In this document: positions 12,329 to 22,326 of the stretch, piece by piece
Numbering within the stretch: the first letter of the stretch is position 1
How the letters are laid out: each line of letters starts with the position of its first letter
NCBI GenBank assembly: GCA_030374765.1
Contig: JARGXX010000031.1
Location: forward strand, 496,001 to 560,000
Source: Agarophyton chilense
Taxonomy: Eukaryota; Rhodophyta; Florideophyceae; Gracilariales; Gracilariaceae
DNA: 64,000 bases
Direction: 5' to 3'
The notes under the pieces: model-generated
The model's database searches: none
The model's input: only the letters and a program-made list of their open reading frames with translations
Told to the model about the DNA's origin: nothing
Position numbers and translations under genes: made by a program

Positions 12329-13089
12329 TTGTTGCTTGGGGGATCGGGCGCGGATCGAGGCGTTGGGCGTGGTGTGGAGAGGAGGCTTTGAGCGGGGGGA
12401 GTGTGCTCCCGCAGTTGTGGGTGCGCGTCGATGGCGTTGAGTGCGGGAGCAAGGGCGATGAACGCGCGTTGAGCTTCAGAGGTGGCGCCAAATGTGTGTG
12501 TGTGTGCTGTAACAATGGCGCGTAGCTTTAAAGAGGGGTGTTATTTTGGGAGTTGTGGCGCCAAAAAGTGCTGCCGCATCTGCCCAGGGCGGCGTGTCGC
12601 GAAAACCAGCGTTAGCGGTATCCATTTTTCACTATCTACCAACGTACGACCCCAAACGACCACTTTCTGACGTTCCCCTTCTTGCTGGCAGCTGGCAGCT
12701 CATCCCACCTCGTCGCCGCTGGCCCGTATTCTGCAATGTGCTGCTTATGCACGGTCCGCTCCGACCCTTACCATGGCCGAGTACTGTAGTTCCAATGCCC
12801 TAATGCCCGCCAACCGGCCCCTTTTTACGTAGCGGTCACTGCAACGGGCCGTACCATTAGGGCGCCACGCTTTGTGGGTGTTGCACTTGTCTATGTGTAT
12901 GGTCTCAAGCATCCCACCACGGCCGAGAAACTCCTAGCTTTCTCGTAACTCCAGTCGCAAACAATTATGCAATCAACAAAAATCCTCAGTCTTTCTGTCC
13001 TCCCGATAAAGTATACACCTCAAACACAATCAACTGAATATCGCTCAAATATCACCCCACCCCCCGAAAACGTCTGTACCGTCTTCCCT
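12329..13089. promoter_or_regulatory. Intergenic region between BTB gene and NDC80, with E2F-like sites
   Basis: This is the 5' region of the BTB gene and the 3' region of NDC80. It holds three E2F/DP-like motifs within about 120 bp: GGCGCCAAA at 12484-12492, GGCGCCAAAA at 12557-12566 and TCGCGAAAA at 12597-12605. The consensus TTTSSCGC is known from animals and plants; use in this organism is inferred. A short GT run lies at about 12494-12506. No gene is seen. Confidence 0.4.
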
Positions 13090-14877
13090 CTATTCCTCCT
13101 CCTCCAACGCATTCCGCCTACCTTCAAAGTACTGTTTGACCGTTGCCATAATCGTTCTACTAGCTCTCAGTTGTTCTTCAAAAGCCGCATTACACCTCTC
13201 AGTATTCACTGTCCACCGTTCCTTGTACCTCTTGCACAAGGCTTCATACTCATTCATCTGATCCTCCAGATCTTTGTACTCCTTCAATCTACATCTCATC
13301 AACTCATGTAACCGCTCTCGTTCCGCAGCAATCTTTTCGCCGCCCTGCAGAACCATTTCTTTTCTCTGTCTCAACAACTCATTGTTGTGATTCTTCTTGG
13401 CCTGATACTCCGATTCAAGTTTACTCTTCTTCGCCTCAAGCATTCCCAAAGAGTGACGCAGCAGGATTAAACGCTCCTCGATCTCGTCGCCTCGTTCGCG
13501 CAGCACGTGAATTTCCTCTTGCAACCTCGGCGCCTTGGCCGCGTACCCTTCCTTTCGTGCCAGTAGTTTTGGCAACAGATCGCGCTTCACGTCCTTGTCC
13601 AGTACCGCCTGTTGCAGATCGTAGCACATGTTGAGCTTCATGTCGGGTTCATCCAGCTGCAGAGTTTCGATCGATTTGTTGTAAGCCTTTAATAACTCGA
13701 TGAGCTCTGCTTGCGCAATGGAGACGAGTTGTTGCACGTCGGTGCGTTCGGCTTCGGCAGTCATTCGGTCGGAAGACGCTTTAGCCAACGCCTTTTTGAG
13801 CCCATCTCTCTCCGCAGCGATTTGTTGCATATCAATCTCCTCTTGATCCTGTCGGTTCATCACTTGAGTTAGTCGTGACTTTTCTTCCTTCAATTGATTG
13901 ATTTCCGCGTCCAAGTCATCAATCTCCGCCTCTTTGTCCTTCAACAGCGTTCGCACGGCATTTGCATGCTCCACAAGCGAAGGAATGAGCAGCTTGAACT
14001 TCTTTACATTGGTGGCGAGCGACTCCTTGTGCTCCACAATGAGGCGCAGCGGGGAGGGCTGCGTCTTCAAGGCGTGCAAGGTGGTAGAAAGTTGCTCTCG
14101 ATCGGACATAAGCTTGTCAATCTCCCTCTCACGATTGACGTTCTCGCCGGAAAAGTGTTGCTCAAGCTCTGCGTCAAGGTCGGGAAAGGTGTCGGCCCCG
14201 CTGAGGAACTGGTGGTACGCCTGCTCGGTGTTTTGACAAAACATGTTTTCTCGACGCGTGTGAGGGTCCATGGTGGGCGCAGAAGCCTGGGCGGCCTCGT
14301 ACGCGTCGCAGTACTTTAGCAAATTGACGAGCCATGTGAGGACGCCGAGCAGGGTGGGCCATGTGTGCGGGGAGCCAACGGCGCTGAGGGCGCTCTTGGA
14401 CATGGAGAAGGGGTAGCCAAGACTGCGCAAAAGCGCGGGTATCTCATCTTCAAAACGCTTGATGAAGTTGTAAGTGGGATCGATGCGGCGAATCAGAAAC
14501 AAAAACAAGGCCTGGAAGTCCTTTGACGAGGGTGAGGTAAGCATCTTGGGCGAGATGGGATGCTCGTAGCCGCGCTCAATGACGAAGGAGATGAGCTCCT
14601 TTGCGCATTTCTGCATGTAAGCGCGGTCGTTGAGGGGGCGCGGGTCGGAGCGCTTGACAGTTCTGGACAGGGCAAGCGAGGAGCGCGAGAGCGAACTGTG
14701 CCTGGTCTTGGCGCCGCCCGTGGAGCGCGGGCGGCCAAAGGACGGGAAGGCGGAGGCGCGACGATCGTCTCCCGGCTTTGACACAGTGAGACTGGCGCGC
14801 GCGCGCGAGGGGAGACCGGCGGAGGACCTACTATTGAGCTTGCTCCTAGAGAGAGCTCCGAGCGTTGAACGTTCCAT
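13090..14877 (-). CDS. NDC80: Kinetochore protein Ndc80/Hec1
   Basis: This 595-residue protein is the Ndc80 subunit of the NDC80 complex, which ties kinetochores to spindle microtubules. Residues 1-77 form a basic Ser/Arg-rich tail, the part that Aurora B phosphorylates in other species. Residues of about 78-190 are the calponin-homology domain, opened by DPRPLND (78-84) and containing LGYPFSMSKSAL and GSPHTWP (168-174). These match human Hec1 closely. Residues of about 245-590 are a long coiled coil that would pair with Nuf2. The length fits the family (about 640 in human). It is intronless. It is divergent from the Hint gene with a shared 529-bp upstream region, and lies head-to-tail with the BTB gene. 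Identification is firm. Confidence 0.95.
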   Translation of the reverse strand: MERSTLGALSRSKLNSRSSAGLPSRARASLTVSKPGDDRRASAFPSFGRPRSTGGAKTRHSSLSRSSLALSRTVKRSDPRPLNDRAYMQKCAKELISFVIERGYEHPISPKMLTSPSSKDFQALFLFLIRRIDPTYNFIKRFEDEIPALLRSLGYPFSMSKSALSAVGSPHTWPTLLGVLTWLVNLLKYCDAYEAAQASAPTMDPHTRRENMFCQNTEQAYHQFLSGADTFPDLDAELEQHFSGENVNREREIDKLMSDREQLSTTLHALKTQPSPLRLIVEHKESLATNVKKFKLLIPSLVEHANAVRTLLKDKEAEIDDLDAEINQLKEEKSRLTQVMNRQDQEEIDMQQIAAERDGLKKALAKASSDRMTAEAERTDVQQLVSIAQAELIELLKAYNKSIETLQLDEPDMKLNMCYDLQQAVLDKDVKRDLLPKLLARKEGYAAKAPRLQEEIHVLRERGDEIEERLILLRHSLGMLEAKKSKLESEYQAKKNHNNELLRQRKEMVLQGGEKIAAERERLHELMRCRLKEYKDLEDQMNEYEALCKRYKERWTVNTERCNAAFEEQLRASRTIMATVKQYFEGRRNALEEEE

Positions 14878-15406
14878 GGCTGCGGGCGGGGGCGGTGCTG
14901 AGTTGGTGGGTGCGTGGGTGCGTGGATGCGTTTGGTGAATTCAGTCGAGGTGGGGTACCGTCTTCATGAGCGTTGCGGAGGGGCGACACGGAAGCGGGTG
15001 CGGTGGCGGTGGCTGGGAAGGGGACGGAGAGGGTGACGGGCGGGGGCGACTGACGGGGGGCGAGGGTCTGCGGTGCGAGAGATGAGTTTTCAAAGTTTTG
15101 AACTTTTGAAAATGGCGGATGCGCCACCGTGCGCGCGTCGTGTGGTGACGCGTGGCGCCGGGCGCTGATTGGGCGGGGGCGGGCGCACGGCGGCCGAGAT
15201 GTGGCCCAGTCCCGACGAGTCTCTCTACCCCTCTGTCTCCCTCTGTCTCACTGTCTCTCTTTCTCTCCATTGATGTCAACGACGGTGGGATCACGGATAC
15301 CGTGGTGGTGTTAACGCTGAAACGGTCTCGCCGGTTAGCGTTGCGGAAAGCGCTTGCGTGGTGTACGGCACCTGCGTAGTGGCAGCTCCGTGCCGTCGGT
15401 GCGTCG
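14878..15406. promoter_or_regulatory. Shared divergent promoter region (NDC80 / Hint gene)
   Basis: These 529 bp lie between two divergent start codons. At about 15088-15112 there is an imperfect palindrome with repeated TTTGAA/TTCAAA motifs, the sequence of the cell-cycle CHR element of animals. A long pyrimidine tract (about 15220-15270, CTCTGTCTC repeats) precedes the Hint gene. No TATA box stands out. Confidence 0.45.
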
Positions 15407-16750
15407 ATGCGAGGCGTGGCGCGCACGATGCATTCGCGGACACGCGCCCGCGCGCGACGAAGACGGCGGCGGCCGCTATCGCTGCTATGCGCGACCGCAC
15501 TGCTGCTGCCGTTGCTGATGGCACACACGGCGCGCGCATTGTCCATTGCGGCCGTGCGCGTGCAGACAAAGTTCCTGCGACTGCCTTCGGTGTCGGAGTC
15601 GTGTGCCAGCAGCATCACGCACGTCAGGCTAGCGTTGTACCGCGGTATCAACGGTGCCGACCCTAACGGCACGTATGACGGGCTGCTATGGCGCAACTTG
15701 CGCGTGGATGACAAAAGTTGTGTGTCGCTGTACGACGCGCTGCATTCAACGTTCTTTGAGGTGAGGGCGTCGCCCTCGCCGGCCGCGCCTGTGGATGCAG
15801 CATCGCCATGGTTTCTCGTCGGGTTTGACAACTCGCCGCGCCGCTGTGAAATGTATAGCACGCGTCTTAGCGAGTCGTACTACTTCACGGACGATTTGCC
15901 GCGCTTTCGTGGCCGCCTTGAGCGCGATGGACTGCTGTTGCGTGGCGTGGCGCAGAATGCCAAGAGCGGTACCATCTTCATGTTTACCGTGCCTTTTTCG
16001 CGCGAAGGCACGCTGCAGGGCCCGTCCTGCGTCTTTGTGGACGAGCGCGACGCGCAGGGCATTACGTCCGACGTCGCAGCGGACAGCGACGCCAACACCG
16101 AAACTGAGGCCGAAGCCGAAACCGACGCGGCCGCCACTCCGGAGGCGTTGCAGGATGTGGACGAGGACGGCGCGGTGTGTCTGGCAGGCGACGTACTCGT
16201 GCAACTGGACGACGGCACACTACGACGCATGGACGCGCTACAGCGTGGCGACCGCGTACGCGCGCCGCGCGGGCACGACACGGTAATTTCTCTGAGCCAC
16301 GCCGATGCGACGATGCGCACAAAGTTCATACAACTGTGCGTATTGGTGACGGGCGCAGAAACAACGCTGACGACACTCACCTTGACACCAGGACACCTTC
16401 TACTAGCGCGGAACGGGGAGGCGTTCGCGGCGCGCGAGGCGCGCGCGGGAAGCGCACTGCGCGCGGTGGACGGCGTTAGAGCGGTGGTAAACTCTACGAA
16501 GACGGTGTGGCGTCGAGGAGTTTACTCACCGCTGACGCGCCAAGGCGTGCTGGTGTTGCGCGGCGGTGTGGTGGTCAGTTGTTACAGCGAGTTGCTGCAC
16601 GAGCGCGTTGCGCACGCGATGCTGACGCCCGTTCGCGCGCTGCGGCTGCGCGTGGATTGGGGCGCCGCCGTCGCTGCCGCACTGCGCGCCGCGTACGTCG
16701 CGCGCGCGCGCTACTCCGCGCTGCCGCGCCGTCGCTGCCGCCTCGGCTGA
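15407..16750 (+). CDS. Secreted hedgehog-type (Hog/Hint) autoprocessing protein
   Basis: This 447-residue protein has an arginine-rich start followed by a hydrophobic signal sequence (LSLLCATALLLPLLM, residues about 24-38). Residues of about 45-230 form a secreted N-terminal domain I do not recognise, with several cysteines. An acidic linker (about 232-255) leads into a Hint domain (258-400). This begins with the nucleophile Cys258 (CLAGDVLVQL) and contains T327 and H330 (TPGH), and it ends with the Hog-like GVYSPLTRQGVL and SCY (391-393). Hint domains cleave themselves at the first cysteine through a thioester; in hedgehog the released N-terminal half receives a sterol. A Hog domain has been reported from a red alga, Griffithsia. 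The C-terminus is Arg/Ala-rich. Whether a lipid is attached cannot be told. Confidence 0.88.
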   Translation: MRGVARTMHSRTRARARRRRRRPLSLLCATALLLPLLMAHTARALSIAAVRVQTKFLRLPSVSESCASSITHVRLALYRGINGADPNGTYDGLLWRNLRVDDKSCVSLYDALHSTFFEVRASPSPAAPVDAASPWFLVGFDNSPRRCEMYSTRLSESYYFTDDLPRFRGRLERDGLLLRGVAQNAKSGTIFMFTVPFSREGTLQGPSCVFVDERDAQGITSDVAADSDANTETEAEAETDAAATPEALQDVDEDGAVCLAGDVLVQLDDGTLRRMDALQRGDRVRAPRGHDTVISLSHADATMRTKFIQLCVLVTGAETTLTTLTLTPGHLLLARNGEAFAAREARAGSALRAVDGVRAVVNSTKTVWRRGVYSPLTRQGVLVLRGGVVVSCYSELLHERVAHAMLTPVRALRLRVDWGAAVAAALRAAYVARARYSALPRRRCRLG

Positions 16751-17168
16751 GCATTTGGCGTCGGTGACGCATCGCCCGGCGGGGGACGCGTCGCTGCCGT
16801 CGACCACAGCTCGCTTTGGCTGTGCCGCGCACGCGCTGCTACGTAATAACAAAAAAAAAAAAAAAAAGAGCCGTTTGTGCTCGAGTTGTGTACATATATG
16901 TATCTGCGTAAAACTACTGTACGACTGTGCCGCGCGCGTCCATGCGCCCTGGCTTACCCGCCGCGCTCCCCCCCCCCCCCCCCCGTGCCCGTTGCATACT
17001 CATACCGCGCGTACTGTACGTATTTGCTTAGCGTCCGCCCCTACTCCCACAACGCCTGCCCCCCCCCCCCCCCCCCCCAACCGTGTCCGCACCATCCCCT
17101 CTCCATCCGTTTGCTGCGTGTCCTCCTTGGTGGCGCCCGCTTGCTCTGTCCCGTTTGCCCTCGCTGCC
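16751..17168. promoter_or_regulatory. Promoter/5' region with homopolymer tracts
   Basis: The stretch between the Hint stop and the next start contains A17 (16851-16867), C17 (16968-16984) and C20 (17059-17078). The C runs lie 185 and 91 bp before the start at 17169 and could form i-motif or quadruplex structures. A reading frame runs through them but looks like leader sequence, not protein. Confidence 0.5.
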
Positions 17169-19895
17169 ATGTTTAACAACTCCGCGTTGCACCTCTTCCA
17201 GGCGCGCATCGAGGCGCGCCTTCCCTCAATCGTTGTCTTTTTCCGCGGCGAGCGTTCCTTCTTTTGTAAACAATGGCTCAGAAGATGGTTGTCAATCCGC
17301 GGCCTGTCGCCGCGACTTCGCCAACTCAACGTCGCCCTCATTTTTGTCAGCTCACAAAGCCAAGGAAAGGCCTTCAGTGTAGCCGATCAACTCGCCAGAA
17401 ACCGCAACGACCTCCGTGAAAACGTCTTCTTTTTCGGAGATCCTGAAAACGCCCTCGTGCACTATTTGCGCCACAACTCTATCCCAGCCCCGGTCGTAAC
17501 CAATCCCGAGTTGCATCGAGCCCACGGCTGGTTGTTTGAGCATGGCATGGTTCAACCGGCCGTGCTCGCCATTTTTGAACACACCGTTCTCTACCAATGG
17601 TGTAGCCGCCCCTCCTTTCTCAACGGCGCGGGAAAACTCGACAGACCAGACCCGTGGCAAATCTGGGATACCATCGAGTCTGAGATGGAACGCACCATCA
17701 ACACCAACTCCATACCCGTTCGAATCCCTCTTCAGTGCCCCTCCGAAACCTCCCACACATCCGCCCGCGTAACCGGGCCGTCCACCTCCGCAACCGCGGA
17801 AACCCCGCAATCCCCCGTACTCTCGGAGCTCAAGTCCCCCGAACACACCCCAAAATCCTACTCAAATCAATCTTCTTCCCACCCAATTCACGTCGTGGAA
17901 GCGAAGATGCTTCCGACACCATCCACGATGCACACCCAAACATCCACGGAACACAGCTCGTCGCCTGAACAATTGGCAGCTACCATGCGAAGATTATCCT
18001 CAACTGTAAATGCCTTATCATCCGACGCTCCAAAACTGCTACCGCACTCCGATGCAAACGATGTGATAGATTTGCCACATATTCTCCAACACGTTTTTTC
18101 ATCAACCACAAATATCAATCTTGAATCCATGCAACCGCAAAGTCCCCAGTCCAACGAACTTCACCTTCGGTCCTCTTCCTGGTACGACCGTCCGGACACA
18201 GAACTGAATGCCTCGCATGGAAAGCTGCACCAGTTCAGCGCGGAGCATACACCAATATCCGAATCTGCCGCCTGGGATCGCCTTCAACTATTTGGCAGAC
18301 TGCAAGGTTCACAGTCCTCGTTGCACAGTAGCACCTCATCCGACCATAGGTCTTCAGAGCCGCAGCTCACCAGCCCAGAAAAGCTGGAAGCAAGACTTGG
18401 CGCCTACTTGTTGAACGACGAGTACGCCTCGTCCGAAATGGAAGCCATATCGATCAAGGACATAAAGGAAGCCCATGAAAACGACGAACATCAGTACTCT
18501 CAACTGTTTACACGGGTGAGCACTGCGGAACGACAAAGCGCAAACCGCAGCTTTCGAGGCCTGTTTAGTGCCGAGTCCCAACCACTATCCCCTTCTGATC
18601 TTCGGGAGCCTCTTGAAGGCAGTAACACTTCCCTTGGCTCTGACGTCGTGGATTCCCTCGTGCGGAAGGTGCGTTCCGTGAGGACTTCAGATTCGACCCT
18701 AATGACGCACTTTCGCGAGGGCATCTCTTTTCCGTCAATCCGAATCGACGAGGAAGGGGAAAGTACCGAGACCGGCGTATTTGACATTCTTAAGGAACTT
18801 TCGGATCATGTAAACATACAAGAGAGGCAAGAAAGGCGAGACAGTAAGACGTCATTGAAATCCACTCCTGTTCGGCCACCCAGTTATGTGGCGGACTCCA
18901 GGCCTGAAATTAGCTCTCGCTCTCTTGATCGGGGTACCGTGGATGCGACATATTTGACGAGCTCGTTCCGAAATGTGCCCAAGGTTGGTATCCGCGACTA
19001 TTCTGGAGCGTCAAGTATTGACCCGTTCGCGAGTAGAAGGGACCGAACGACGAAGGGAATTATTCCAGAGCTAGGCGCGGTCCAACCAAATACCAACAAC
19101 CCTGGCTCACTTGTGTCCGAGGATGTGCCACCGGCTTTTGCGATGCACCACAACCAGAGTGACCTCATGCCGTATGCACAGTCGCTGCAGTCAGATGTGA
19201 GTCCCGAGTGCAAAGCGCCCGTGGTGGACCTTGACTCGCCGCGAAAATCAGAAGAGCGACGAACCGATAGTCACATTCATGATGAATACGAGGCGTACGA
19301 CGAGTTCCTCGTGGCGGAGTATGAAGTGGAAGAACGGGTTGAGGAACATCAATCGGGCACCTCAAAAGCGGAATCGCAGCGAGGAAGACCACTTTCCATT
19401 GACCCACACCGCCTGTGGGGAAAAGAGGAGCGTGAGGACCTGCGACCAATCAAGAGCGAAACGTCTCCACTGGACACCGCGCTAAGCAAATTCAGCAACT
19501 CTCGCCGCACAGATGGTGGGGCGAAAACGGCGTTTGGGCTGTTGAGAAGAAGCGTGCGCTACGACGACGGAGATCGACCGCGTCGACTGGACTCGCTCAA
19601 GGCGATGGTGCGTGGACGGAAGCGCGTGACGTACTCAGAGGATGAACGTGAAGTCCTGAGACTGGCGTCTGGACCCACGTCTGGCGGCGGGCTGAACAAC
19701 TTGGGAACGTCGGACCAGCGGGAGAATAAAGCACGGCGCGGGCGCGTGTCGCAAGCGGTGGGGAAGGGAGCGAGGGGGGAGAGACGGTGGTGGGGAAGGC
19801 GCCGTGAAGGCGACGGCGAAGGGCAACGCGAAAAAGGGCTAGTGGTCACTGCCAGCATGGCGGCATTCTTGCGGTCACGAAGGAAGGCTAGGTGA
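17169..19895 (+). CDS. Large protein with thioredoxin-fold (peroxiredoxin-like) head and disordered tail
   Basis: This is a 908-residue protein counted from Met at 17169. The open frame extends upstream to 16755, but only through poly-A and poly-C tracts, so the internal start is preferred. Residues of about 10-165 look like a peroxiredoxin-like (AhpC/TSA-related) fold. They show VVFFRGERSFFCKQW (Cys33 in the peroxidatic position), a beta strand LNVALIFVSS, a DPENALVHYL segment and QPAVLAIFEHTVLYQW near the end. No resolving CxxC is visible, so enzyme activity is uncertain. The remaining roughly 740 residues are Ser/Thr/Pro/Glu-rich and look disordered, with an acidic patch (YDEFLVAEYEVEE) and a basic C-terminus. 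Regulation by phosphorylation is plausible but only inferred. Confidence 0.75.
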   Translation: MFNNSALHLFQARIEARLPSIVVFFRGERSFFCKQWLRRWLSIRGLSPRLRQLNVALIFVSSQSQGKAFSVADQLARNRNDLRENVFFFGDPENALVHYLRHNSIPAPVVTNPELHRAHGWLFEHGMVQPAVLAIFEHTVLYQWCSRPSFLNGAGKLDRPDPWQIWDTIESEMERTINTNSIPVRIPLQCPSETSHTSARVTGPSTSATAETPQSPVLSELKSPEHTPKSYSNQSSSHPIHVVEAKMLPTPSTMHTQTSTEHSSSPEQLAATMRRLSSTVNALSSDAPKLLPHSDANDVIDLPHILQHVFSSTTNINLESMQPQSPQSNELHLRSSSWYDRPDTELNASHGKLHQFSAEHTPISESAAWDRLQLFGRLQGSQSSLHSSTSSDHRSSEPQLTSPEKLEARLGAYLLNDEYASSEMEAISIKDIKEAHENDEHQYSQLFTRVSTAERQSANRSFRGLFSAESQPLSPSDLREPLEGSNTSLGSDVVDSLVRKVRSVRTSDSTLMTHFREGISFPSIRIDEEGESTETGVFDILKELSDHVNIQERQERRDSKTSLKSTPVRPPSYVADSRPEISSRSLDRGTVDATYLTSSFRNVPKVGIRDYSGASSIDPFASRRDRTTKGIIPELGAVQPNTNNPGSLVSEDVPPAFAMHHNQSDLMPYAQSLQSDVSPECKAPVVDLDSPRKSEERRTDSHIHDEYEAYDEFLVAEYEVEERVEEHQSGTSKAESQRGRPLSIDPHRLWGKEEREDLRPIKSETSPLDTALSKFSNSRRTDGGAKTAFGLLRRSVRYDDGDRPRRLDSLKAMVRGRKRVTYSEDEREVLRLASGPTSGGGLNNLGTSDQRENKARRGRVSQAVGKGARGERRWWGRRREGDGEGQREKGLVVTASMAAFLRSRRKAR

Positions 19896-20747
19896 CACCT
19901 CCCCCTGGGGACGCTGTAAAGGCTAACTTGGTGTCATTCTTGTGGCACTGTCACGATGCTCTCCACCTCTTTTAATAAGCATCTCGCCTTTCTTCGACCT
20001 TTTTCTCTGTCAGATCAAGGCAAACGTAGTATATGTACATACCGCACTGTAGGAGTGCTGATATCTGAGCGGTCCTTGGATATCACACTCGTTTGAGTGT
20101 GATATCAAATCGGGACGATTGTGATATCAAATCGGGCCTTTATTCGTATTCTCCAAGTACTCACAAGCTATGCGCACAACGGGCTGCGACGCTTCCTTCA
20201 CTCGCTGCTTGCTTCGCGTTCGGCCACCCCCTCGTCCCCAACTCCTAGTCCGCCCCAATGTTCCCCACACTCTTCAATTTGCTCTGGTGCTGACTTGTTT
20301 TCCTTTCCAGCTTGCCCACTGCCACTGTAGATATTCACATTGACGGTGATCTGACCAGACATCTTCTAAATAGAGTAGAACGACCGCTCATTCTCCCTCA
20401 GTCTTTTCTTTGGCGGCTCCTGAACATATTTGCACTCTTCATGTGTAACAGAGGACAAATAATGACGATTGAACTTCAACTTTACCCACTGCAACGATGA
20501 AGCCTGTTGCTTCTATCTTTGTCACACAAATCATGTAGCTCATGTAGACATGCTTGTGACCGACCGCTTATATGTTTGAATCCGATTCAAACATAAGATT
20601 TCGTAATAAAACGTTGCTACGTAATAAAACTGTATCGATGTCACGTAATACTATACTACATTCTCCTTCTCTTTAGAATTGGACATCTTCTTCGATTTAT
20701 CGTACGCACGGATGCGATCTTTTCAGTAGCTTAATTTTTTACGCGAT
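19896..20747. other. Intergenic stretch with hairpin repeat
   Basis: No gene is supported. It holds a perfect 12-bp hairpin (20079-20106) followed by two copies of GTGATATCAAATCGGG. It belongs to a short dispersed repeat also seen near 37.35 kb and 44.5 kb. The remainder is AT-rich. Confidence 0.6.
20079..20106. repeat. 12-bp perfect hairpin of a dispersed repeat
   Basis: GATATCACACTC, loop GTTT, GAGTGTGATATC. Related copies are at 44496-44517 (ATCACACT/AGTGTGAT, followed by CAAACCGGGCCTT) and a weaker one near 37346-37372. It may be the end of a miniature element. Confidence 0.7.
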
Positions 20748-21095
20748 CTAAATAGCGTATTCTGGTGTATCGTTCTCAAATTGGACCAGATAGTAAACCG
20801 TTTGACGTGCCTTTTCCTTATCTACATTTTTCTTGACTTTTTGTTTGATATTACCTTCGGCATCAATCACTACAGAAAATGTAGTTTTGTCAATCTCTGT
20901 TCTCAAGTAATTTTTAAGATTGGAAACATAAAAGTAATTGTTAGCACGTTTAATCGTTGGAAAAAGCTTTATCTTAAGCCTGAAAGGGCCTATGATTTCA
21001 GTCATTGCTAGGAGACCAACAACGTTTGGTCTCCATTTTTTTGGTAGATCTGCACAAGATGGAATTTTCGTACCAGCCAGATTAAACATCATCAA
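20748..21095 (-). pseudogene. Ty3/gypsy integrase C-terminus and chromodomain scrap (fossil)
   Basis: This fragment of about 115 codons matches the integrase C-terminal module (KKWRPN...IGPFRLKI...NYFYVSNLKNY, the GPY/F motif) and the start of a chromodomain (YYLVQFEND). It is AT-rich and belongs to a different gypsy lineage from elements 1 and 2. Only this fragment remains. Confidence 0.65.
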
Positions 21096-21408
21096 GTTTT
21101 CAACTTTGAAGAATTCGTGTTTTCTATTGTGATTAGCGAATTATATTTGTTGTGCTTGTGCCGCACCGCAATGAGGACATCACGCGCAATTAGCTTTAAA
21201 AATATTTTGTCGTTCGCGAATGTTCACTGTTGCCTGGAAATTCGAAGCTGTACCCGACTCTCTTTTCGATTGAAAATGGGGTACAGTGCGTTTCAAAAAC
21301 ATATCCCTTTACAAAAACTGCGCCAAAAAGGCATTTCACGTACTGTAGAGCACATTTCACAACAAATAAAAACCACTAAGTCAATAACACTGTTTCAAAA
21401 GTATATCC
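21096..21408. other. Short gap, nothing recognised
   Basis: AT-rich sequence between the gypsy scrap and the 5' LTR. In particular it shows no Harbinger transposase sequence, although that is what flanks the other LTR. Confidence 0.6.
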
Positions 21409-22324
21409 TGTAGAGCAACGCCCAGTTAGGGGATACTTGAAGAGGCAACTCATAGAATGAGGGTTGAACTCTCCGAGGGTTATGACTATGATCCCCTCTA
21501 AGGTGTGCTGAGGTGGCACTGTTTTCTGGTTAGAGTTCGCCTATAAAGTGACAATTCGGATGGCCCATGGTTGGATTGGCCCCGTGATACACGTGGCTTA
21601 ATTTTGGCACCACTTTTCGGATATTTGTTAGAACGTTGGACTTTTGGGCCCTGACAGTGGGATCTCCACGTGTAAGGCCCTGAGCAGGTGTGCACTACTG
21701 TAGAGTTTAGTTAGTGGGTCCTACTTAGGGAGACGAGATCTGATAGTCCGAAGCTCAGAGTAAATGGTAACCAAGGTTGGTCTTCGATACTTTTAGAGGT
21801 TCTTCGTCGCCATCGTTTCGGCCTTACAACCCGGAACGGGCTCTGGTTAGCAACGCCTGCGTAGGGACACGACTCCACTTGGAGAGTGCCCACGTTTGGG
21901 TTCCGTGCAACCACCCCCCTGGGACCGCTCAGACGACCTGCGTGCACGATACCCCGTGGGGGTTCTGCTTACTTGTTGCGTGCTTTTTGTGTTTCCTTTC
22001 GAGGACAGGTTTTCGCCCCTGTATTGGGTTTATTTTGTTGTTTCGCCCATTTTCTGGTTCTCGGGTCCGGTGTCTGTTAGTGCCCGACCCTCGCCCCGTT
22101 TTTCCTCTTCGCCGGATTTTCCCACATTCTTTGGGATACCCAGACGCATTCCCGACCCAACGGTTTCTACCCCTCACCTCTGTCGGTACTGCCGGAATCC
22201 CCTGTGGGAGTTACACCCCACACTACGGGTGGAACGGAGGGCTCTGTCTCTGAGTCTGCCTCCCCCAGGGAGCAAGGCTTCCAACACCTTGAGAGCACTT
22301 CCCGTCGCCGGGTTTTGCTCCACA
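21409..22324 (+). repeat. 5' LTR of element 2
   Basis: 916 bp, starting TGTAGAGCAAC and ending GCTCCACA, with nearly matching inverted ends. It is about 96% identical by eye to 32315-33227, with small indels. Confidence 0.93.
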
Positions 22325-22326
22325 AG

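Noticed and set aside
15105-15122. AAAATGGCGGA, like an animal YY1 site
   Set aside because: YY1 is not established in algae, and one match has no weight.
14941-15861. 306-codon minus frame over the NDC80/Hint promoter and Hint start
   Set aside because: Low-complexity Arg/Ala/Pro content typical of a shadow in GC-rich DNA opposite a convincing gene.
16755-17168. N-terminal extension of the 17169 gene (138 codons)
   Set aside because: It translates A17, C17 and C20 runs and has no domain; better read as leader and promoter.
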